Origin: Actinomycetota bacterium
GTDB lineage: Bacteria; Actinomycetota; Actinomycetes; Actinomycetales; Actinomycetaceae
Length of the DNA: 10,223 nucleotides
NCBI GenBank assembly: GCA_019425105.1
Contig: JAHYYD010000063.1
Coordinates: 1-10,223 of the forward strand
Direction of reading: 5' to 3'
In this document: one piece after another, positions 5,779-10,223 of the stretch
Numbering within the stretch: the stretch's first letter is position 1
Layout: every line of letters starts with the position of its first letter
The notes under the pieces: generated by a model
What the model was told of the DNA's origin: nothing
Databases searched by the model: none
Seen by the model: only the letters and a program-made list of their open reading frames with translations
Translations under genes and position numbers: made by a program

Positions 5779-7780
5779 CCTCTTCGCCGCGCACAAGCGC
5801 GAGAACGGGAGCGGCGAAGCGCTGCACCTTCACGTCTCCGATGCCGCGGATGACGCGCAGCTGAGTCGTGTTCTTTGGCATGGCCTGCGCGATGTCGCGC
5901 AGCGTCTGATCCGTGAAGACCGCGAAGGGAGGCACCCCCGCCTGGCGTGACACCTCGAGGCGCCAGGCCTTCAGGCGCCCAAACAGCTCGATCGCCTGCG
6001 GTGAGGCCTCCTCTTCGAAGGCCTGATTGAGGGCACGCGTGGAGGCACGGGCCCTCTTCTTGGGGGCGCCCACGCGCGCCTCCTCGGGCCAGATGCCGTC
6101 GAGCAGGCGACTGCGCTTGCGCTTGCCGCGTCCATCGGCCCCCCGCGAGCGCGCCCACGACAGGGTGAGCAGGTCGCGCGCACGCGTGACGGCCACGTAC
6201 AGCAGGCGGCGTTCCTCCTCGCGCGCCGCGGCAGTTTTTGCGTACGAGATTGGCAGCAGGCCCTCGGCGACGCCAACGAGGAAAACAGCGTCCCACTCGA
6301 GGCCCTTAGCCGCGTGGATGGTCGCGAGCTCGACTCCCGCCTTGTCCGGCTCGACCTGATAGGCGACGCGCTCGTCGAGTTCGGCGACGAAGGCTGGCAG
6401 CGTCTGCGCCTGACTGTCGTCCGCCCAGCCGACAATCGCGTTCATGTTTGACCAGCGCTCGGACCCCGCCTGACCGGAGGGGGCCTCGGGCGCCCAGCCG
6501 ACGCCCGACAGGACATCGCGCACGATGTCACCCACGCTCCCCTCATCGGTCGCTGCCGCTGCCGCGGCACGCAGACGCGAGATGGCGGTGCGCACGTCAT
6601 CACGGGCGAAGAAGGGCTTGCCGCCCGCGACAGCTACGGGGATACCGCGCGCGCCCAGGGCTTCCTCAAAGGCCTGCGACTGGCCGTTGGTGCGCATGAG
6701 GACAGCGATGTCGTGGGGTTGGACGCCGCCAGCGATGAGGTCCGCAATCTGAGCTGCAACGCCCTCGGCCTCAGCATGATCATCGTCGTAGGTGCAGTAG
6801 CCGACGTGCGCTCCGCCGTCACGCTGACTGGACAGGCGCACCGTGCCCTCGCGCTGGGTCGAGCGAGCCAGAACGTCATTCGCCAAGCTGACGATCTGCG
6901 GGGTCGAGCGGTAGTCGCGTGTCAGCTCGACGATGCGTGCGCCCGGGTGCTTGCGGCCAAAGCCAGTCAGGTAGTCCGGGGACGCACCCGTGAAGGAGTA
7001 GATGGTCTGCGCGACGTCGCCGACGACGCACACGTCGTGGCGCCCGCCCAGCCACAGGTCGAGCAGACGGGCCTGGAGGAGGTTAACGTCCTGGAACTCA
7101 TCGACCACGAAGGAGCGGTATTGCTTACGCACGATCGAGGCGACGTCGGCGCGTTCCTGCAGCATGCCGCACAGGTAGATGAGAATGTCCTCGAAATCGA
7201 TGACGCCGCGCTCATTCTTCGCATCCTCGTACACGTCGAGGAGGCGCGCCATGTCCCCCGCGTCCAGACCGGCGGGCACGTCGCGGCGCAGGCGCGCCAC
7301 GCGCGACGCATAGTGCGCGGCGTCGATCATCGACACCTTCGCCCATTCGACTTCGGCCGCGATGTCGCGCACGTTCGTGCGGTCGATCGTGATCCCCAGG
7401 CGCGCGGCTGAGGCCGCAACGAGGGATGCCTTATGCGGGATGACGTCGGGCAGCGGCCCGCCCACGACGGTGGGCCAGAAGTGGCGCAGCTGGCGCAGCG
7501 CCGCGGAGTGGAAGGTGCGCGCCTGAGCCTTCGGGACCCCCAACTGCGCCAGGCGATGGCGCATTTCAAAGGCAGCGCGTTGCGTGAAGGTCACGGCCAA
7601 GACGTTCGATGGATCGAAGGCCCCGACGGCCGCCCCGTAGGCAATGCGGTACGTAATCGCGCGGGTCTTACCCGTGCCCGCGCCGGCCAGCACGGCTAGC
7701 GGGCCCGCAACCTGCGTCGCGACGGCACGCTGATCAGGATCCAGGGCGTTCAGCAGTTCCTCGGGGTTCATGGCCCCCAT
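5756..7780 (-). CDS. uvrD2: UvrD2-type ATP-dependent DNA helicase with HRDC domain
   Basis: A 674-aa superfamily 1A helicase, expected to translocate 3'-5' on single-stranded DNA and unwind duplexes in repair or replication. UvrD2 is essential in mycobacteria. Motifs in order: DPDQRAV (14-20, Q-motif area), Walker A GAGTGKT (33-39), Walker B DEFQD (227-231), motif III GDVAQTIYSFTGA (254-266), motif IV RDYRSTP (288-294), motif V ATIHAAKGLEWD (486-497), motif VI EEERRLLYVAVTRAR (521-535). An HRDC domain (about 596-667) at the C-terminus separates it from ordinary UvrD/PcrA. The linker (about 537-595) is rich in Lys/Arg and has no cysteine, although mycobacterial UvrD2 has a CxxC-x14-CxxC module there. 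Start choice: ATG 7780 puts the Q-motif at a normal distance. ATG 7771 and GTG 7801 (GTGA overlap with the nudC stop) are alternatives. It follows nudC within 17 bp, so co-transcription is likely. Confidence 0.95.
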   Translation of the reverse strand: MGAMNPEELLNALDPDQRAVATQVAGPLAVLAGAGTGKTRAITYRIAYGAAVGAFDPSNVLAVTFTQRAAFEMRHRLAQLGVPKAQARTFHSAALRQLRHFWPTVVGGPLPDVIPHKASLVAASAARLGITIDRTNVRDIAAEVEWAKVSMIDAAHYASRVARLRRDVPAGLDAGDMARLLDVYEDAKNERGVIDFEDILIYLCGMLQERADVASIVRKQYRSFVVDEFQDVNLLQARLLDLWLGGRHDVCVVGDVAQTIYSFTGASPDYLTGFGRKHPGARIVELTRDYRSTPQIVSLANDVLARSTQREGTVRLSSQRDGGAHVGYCTYDDDHAEAEGVAAQIADLIAGGVQPHDIAVLMRTNGQSQAFEEALGARGIPVAVAGGKPFFARDDVRTAISRLRAAAAAATDEGSVGDIVRDVLSGVGWAPEAPSGQAGSERWSNMNAIVGWADDSQAQTLPAFVAELDERVAYQVEPDKAGVELATIHAAKGLEWDAVFLVGVAEGLLPISYAKTAAAREEERRLLYVAVTRARDLLTLSWARSRGADGRGKRKRSRLLDGIWPEEARVGAPKKRARASTRALNQAFEEEASPQAIELFGRLKAWRLEVSRQAGVPPFAVFTDQTLRDIAQAMPKNTTQLRVIRGIGDVKVQRFAAPVLALVRGEEVIVDEGA

Positions 7781-7797
7781 TCTTTCATCGCCCACGC

Positions 7798-8733
7798 TCA
7801 CTTGTGTCCCGCACCCTCGGGCCCGCTCGGCAGGTCGGCGCCATACCATTCCCGAAGGAGCGCGTAAGCGATCGAGGCGCGACCGGGCGCGTTGATCTCC
7901 CCGGATTCAAGCGCGCGCGTCAGCTCCTCGCGGCTGTAGAAGCGCGCCCACTCGATTTCCACGCCGTCCGCCTGCGGTGCCGGGTGCGCCTCGAGGGTTC
8001 GCGCGCGGTATCCCATCATCTGCGAGCGCCCGAAAGGCCACGGCTGCGTCGCGACGTACGTGGGCGTCTCGATATCGACGCCGACCTCCTCGGCGACCTC
8101 ACGCGCAACCGTCACGTCCGGAGATTCCCCCGCCTCGACGTAGCCGGCGATGATCGACACGAAACCGGGCTGCCACAGCGCGTTATGCGCGAGGAGCACG
8201 CGCCCATCGTGGTCCTGGACCAGGACGATGATCGCCGGATCCTGGCGCGGATACTCGAGGCGGTCACATGCATCGCATCGCGCGGCCCACCCGCCGGACA
8301 CCAGCTGCACCGGTGCCCCGCAGCGCGAGCAGTGGCGGTAATTCGCATGCCAGAGCGCCAGAGCGAGCGCGGTCAGCGCCAGGGCCGCATCGTCGCCGTC
8401 AAGCTGCCAGCCAACCGCGCGCAAGTGCTCCCAGCGCCCCCAGGCCTCGTCCCGGCTGGTCTCGATCGCGATGACGCTGCGTCCACCCGCCACCCCGATG
8501 AACGAGGCCGTGGTTCCCTCGAGGCGGCGCGCGGCTTCATCCCCACTCAGGCGCCGCAGGGTCGGCGTACCCGCACGCTGCGCCCCGGCCTCGTCGAGGA
8601 GGACGAAACCGGCAGCGTCAACGACGATGACATCGGCCTCACCGGCGCGCACGAGGGCGGCGGGAGCCACGGAATCGCGCAGCGCGACCGCCGGATCAAC
8701 GTGACCGCGAACGAGAGGTAGATCAAGACTCAT
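7798..8733 (-). CDS. nudC: NAD(+) diphosphatase / NAD-cap hydrolase, Nudix family
   Basis: A 311-aa cytosolic Nudix hydrolase that splits NAD(H) into NMN(H) and AMP; NudC homologues also remove NAD caps from RNA 5' ends. Layout: an N-terminal NUDIX-like domain (about 1-125), a zinc ribbon with Cys135, Cys138, Cys153 and Cys156 (CSRC and CDAC), then [12 protein letters not shown] leading into the catalytic domain. The Nudix box is intact at 197-219 (G at 197, E at 203, REVAEEVGV at 211-219). The NudC signature, usually SQPWPFPxS, reads TQPWPFGRS at 229-237, so the family call is firm but two positions are altered. Start ATG 8733 lies 6 nt downstream of TACCGT, and a weak GGAG is only 2 nt away, so leaderless translation is plausible. 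It is the first gene of a likely nudC-uvrD2 unit and diverges from rph across 36 bp. Confidence 0.95.
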   Translation of the reverse strand: MSLDLPLVRGHVDPAVALRDSVAPAALVRAGEADVIVVDAAGFVLLDEAGAQRAGTPTLRRLSGDEAARRLEGTTASFIGVAGGRSVIAIETSRDEAWGRWEHLRAVGWQLDGDDAALALTALALALWHANYRHCSRCGAPVQLVSGGWAARCDACDRLEYPRQDPAIIVLVQDHDGRVLLAHNALWQPGFVSIIAGYVEAGESPDVTVAREVAEEVGVDIETPTYVATQPWPFGRSQMMGYRARTLEAHPAPQADGVEIEWARFYSREELTRALESGEINAPGRASIAYALLREWYGADLPSGPEGAGHK

Positions 8734-8739
8734 AACTCC

Positions 8740-8745
8740 ACGGTA
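8740..8745 (-). promoter_or_regulatory. Candidate -10 for nudC (leaderless arrangement)
   Basis: TACCGT on the minus strand fits TAnnnT and is followed by exactly 6 nt and ATG 8733, so the predicted transcript would start at or next to the start codon. No good -35 is visible. Confidence 0.45.
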
Positions 8746-8756
8746 ACGCGGTGGGC

Positions 8757-8762
8757 TACCCT
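8757..8762 (+). promoter_or_regulatory. Candidate -10 for the rph-rdgB operon (leaderless arrangement)
   Basis: TACCCT fits TAnnnT and is followed by 7 nt and ATG 8770. It lies 11 bp from the nudC -10 on the opposite strand, so the two polymerase footprints must overlap and each promoter extends into the start of the other gene. Confidence 0.45.
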
Positions 8763-8769
8763 AGGCACT

Positions 8770-9537
8770 ATGACAACTACTCCGCTGCGCGCCGATGGGC
8801 GCACCCCGTCCCAGCTCCGTCCCGTCTCCATTACCCGCGGCTGGTCGGGTACCGGCGAAGGCTCCGCCCTCATCGAGTTCGGCAACACCCGCGTCCTGTG
8901 TGTCGCCTCTTTCACTGAGGGCGTGCCGCGTTGGAAGCGCGACTCCGGCGAGGGCTGGGTGACCGGCGAGTACTCGATGCTCCCGCGCGCGACCGAGCAG
9001 CGTTCCTCCCGCGAATCCGTCAAGGGCAAGGTGGGGGGTCGCACCCAGGAGATCTCCCGACTCATCGGGCGTTCTCTGCGCGGCATCGTGGACGTGGCCG
9101 CTCTGGGCGAGAACACCATCGTCCTGGACTGCGACGTTCTGCGCGCCGACGGCGGCACCCGCACCGCGGCCATCACCGGCGCCTACGTGGCCCTGGCCGA
9201 CGCGGTGTCCTGGGCGAAGGACCAGGGCATCCTCAAGCCCTCCGCGAAGGTCCTCACCGACTCGATCTCCGCGATCTCCGTGGGTGTCATCGACGGCACC
9301 CCGATGCTGGACCTGCCCTACGTCGAGGACGTGCGCGCGCAGACCGACATGAACGTCGTGCAGACCGGCGACGGCCGCTTCATCGAGGTGCAGGGAACCG
9401 CCGAGCACGCGCCCTTCGACCGTGATGAGCTGGGCGAGCTCCTCGACCTGGCGACGCTGGGCAACGCCGAGCTCGCCCGCGCACAGCAGCTCGCACTCGA
9501 AGCACCCCTCATGGAGCGCGTCGAGGTGCGCCCGTGA
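8770..9537 (+). CDS. rph: Ribonuclease PH
   Basis: A 255-aa phosphorolytic 3'-5' exoribonuclease that trims the 3' trailer of tRNA precursors, releasing nucleoside diphosphates; the family forms hexamers in the cytosol. The sequence is full length (family about 240-255 aa) and has the standard signatures: [15 protein letters not shown] (7-21), [16 protein letters not shown] (32-47), [14 protein letters not shown] (62-75), [15 protein letters not shown] (90-104), [15 protein letters not shown] (119-133, with the phosphate-binding GGTR at 128-131) and DLPYVED (181-187) with the two metal-site aspartates. Start ATG 8770 is close to the TACCCT element and has no strong Shine-Dalgarno. Its TGA overlaps the GTG of rdgB in GTGA, so the two genes are translationally coupled. 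Confidence 0.97.
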   Translation: MTTTPLRADGRTPSQLRPVSITRGWSGTGEGSALIEFGNTRVLCVASFTEGVPRWKRDSGEGWVTGEYSMLPRATEQRSSRESVKGKVGGRTQEISRLIGRSLRGIVDVAALGENTIVLDCDVLRADGGTRTAAITGAYVALADAVSWAKDQGILKPSAKVLTDSISAISVGVIDGTPMLDLPYVEDVRAQTDMNVVQTGDGRFIEVQGTAEHAPFDRDELGELLDLATLGNAELARAQQLALEAPLMERVEVRP

Positions 9538-10148
9538 GCGCGCGCCTGGTCTTCGCGACCTCCAACGCCCACAAGGTCAGCGAGCTCGAGGCCATCCTGG
9601 CCCCCGCATGGGAAGGATTCGAGGCGGGCTGCGTGGCACGCATGAGCGACTTTGACGTGGCCTCCCCGGTCGAGGACGGGGTGACCTTCGAGGAAAACTC
9701 GCTGATCAAGGCCCGCGCCCTGGCTCGCGCCACCGGCCTGGCGGCCATCGCCGACGACTCCGGCATCACGGTGGACGTGCTCGGTGGGGCGCCCGGCATC
9801 TTCTCGGCGCGCTGGTCCGGCACCCACGGGGATGACGAGGCGAACCTTCATCTTCTCCTCGATCAGCTCTCCGATGTGCCCGACCGCCACCGCGGCGCAG
9901 CCTTCGTATCGGCCGCCGTCCTGGTCACCCCCGACGGGCGCGAGTTCGTCAAGCGCGGCGAAGTACGCGGCACTCTGACGCGTACGCCGCGCGGCGAGGG
10001 CGGATTCGGCTACGACCCGATCTTCGTCCCCGAGGGCTTTGAGGTCACGACCGCGCAGATGAGCGCCGAGCAGAAGAACGCGATCAGCCACCGTGGCATC
10101 GCCTTCCGCGCGCTCATGCCCCACATCGTGGAGTATCTGCGCGGCTGA
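9534..10148 (+). CDS. rdgB: XTP/dITP diphosphatase (HAM1/RdgB family)
   Basis: A 204-aa house-cleaning enzyme that hydrolyses dITP, XTP and ITP to monophosphates plus pyrophosphate, keeping deaminated purines out of DNA and RNA. All family motifs are present: [12 protein letters not shown] (7-18) for substrate binding, FEENSLIKA (52-60) with the metal-binding Glu, [20 protein letters not shown] (73-92) with the catalytic Asp, GGFGYDPIF (156-164) and SHRG (185-188) with the base-recognition residues. The start is GTG 9534, which overlaps the rph stop by 4 nt. An rph-rdgB pair is common in actinobacteria and Firmicutes. No later start keeps the N-terminal motif, so the GTG is secure. Transcription probably ends at the hairpin 13 bp after the stop. 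Confidence 0.97.
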   Translation: MSARLVFATSNAHKVSELEAILAPAWEGFEAGCVARMSDFDVASPVEDGVTFEENSLIKARALARATGLAAIADDSGITVDVLGGAPGIFSARWSGTHGDDEANLHLLLDQLSDVPDRHRGAAFVSAAVLVTPDGREFVKRGEVRGTLTRTPRGEGGFGYDPIFVPEGFEVTTAQMSAEQKNAISHRGIAFRALMPHIVEYLRG

Positions 10149-10160
10149 TACGTAGCGCAG

Positions 10161-10202
10161 ACACAATCGTGCCGGGCACCCGAGGGTGTCCGGCACTTGT
10201 GT
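10161..10202 (+). terminator. Terminator hairpin after rph-rdgB
   Basis: The inner stem pairs 10169-10180 with 10185-10196 (12 bp, one G:U pair) over a 4-nt CGAG loop. An outer stem of 6 bp pairs ACACAA (10161-10166) with TTGTGT (10197-10202) across a 2-nt TC bulge. A second short hairpin, GCGCC (10206-10210) / GGCGC (10215-10219), follows. There is no U-tract, which is common for G+C-rich actinobacterial terminators. Confidence 0.8.
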
Positions 10203-10223
10203 GTTGCGCCCGCAGGCGCGCCA

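Noticed and set aside
7781..7849. N-terminal extension of UvrD2 upstream of ATG 7780
   Set aside because: Most of it overlaps the nudC coding sequence and adds a non-family Arg-rich leader. Only the GTG at 7801 remains a realistic alternative.
7804..8721. Plus-strand open frame of 305 codons opposite nudC
   Set aside because: nudC has all its family motifs on the other strand, and this frame has none and is Arg/Gly/Pro-rich low-quality sequence.
9318..10196. Minus-strand open frame of 292 codons opposite rph and rdgB
   Set aside because: It crosses two confidently identified genes and the terminator hairpin and shows no domain of its own.
10203..10223. Possible tRNA 3' end (sequence ending in GCGCCA) at the right edge
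   Set aside because: No tRNA arms or anticodon stem can be formed with the preceding bases. It is better read as a short hairpin after the terminator.

Overview
This window is a stretch of high-G+C chromosomal DNA from an actinobacterium. The evidence is the set of actinobacterial families (UPF0182, PPA1309, DUF2342, UvrD2), the strongly G/C-ending codon use and the lack of Shine-Dalgarno sites at several starts. An Actinomyces/Schaalia-type member of the Actinomycetaceae is my best guess, but this is an inference from protein flavour and not a database match. No mobile element, CRISPR array, tRNA or rRNA gene was seen. The region looks like stable core genome.

Layout. (a) 1-1205 (-): N-terminal 401 residues of a UPF0182 polytopic membrane protein, running off the left edge. 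(b) 1298-1876 (+): PPA1309-family protein, diverging from it. (c) 1883-1943: a strong bidirectional hairpin. (d) 1984-3162 (-): membrane-anchored PDZ plus Lon-type (S16) protease. (e) 3299-4765 (+): DUF2342 zincin-like protein with a degenerate HExxH site. (f) 4766-4875: a regulatory stretch with a candidate 12-codon upstream ORF. (g) 4876-5778 (+): a degenerate E1/ThiF-like protein with a zinc tetracysteine set. (h) 5756-7780 (-): UvrD2 helicase, convergent with and overlapping the previous gene by 23 bp. (i) 7798-8733 (-): NudC-type Nudix NADH pyrophosphatase / NAD-cap hydrolase, just upstream of uvrD2. (j) 8770-9537 (+): RNase PH, divergent from nudC across only 36 bp. (k) 9534-10148 (+): RdgB/HAM1 XTP/dITP diphosphatase, overlapping rph by 4 bp. 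(l) 10161-10202: a strong terminal hairpin.

From UPF0182 to nudC, gene order and orientation match, from memory, the mycobacterial block Rv3193c-Rv3199c, with PPA1309 added and the Rv3197/whiB7/mycoredoxin genes absent. Two apparent transcription units concern nucleic acid and nucleotide quality control (nudC-uvrD2; rph-rdgB). The others concern envelope proteolysis or proteins of unknown function.

The least explained signals are in the promoters. The DUF2342 gene and the E1-like gene share a GAGCGCTC palindrome placed exactly 2 bp before a TAGGYT -10-like element. The E1-like gene also carries a possible leader peptide that ends in an ATGA overlap with its start. Several genes show the TAnnnT-N6/7-start arrangement of leaderless transcripts.
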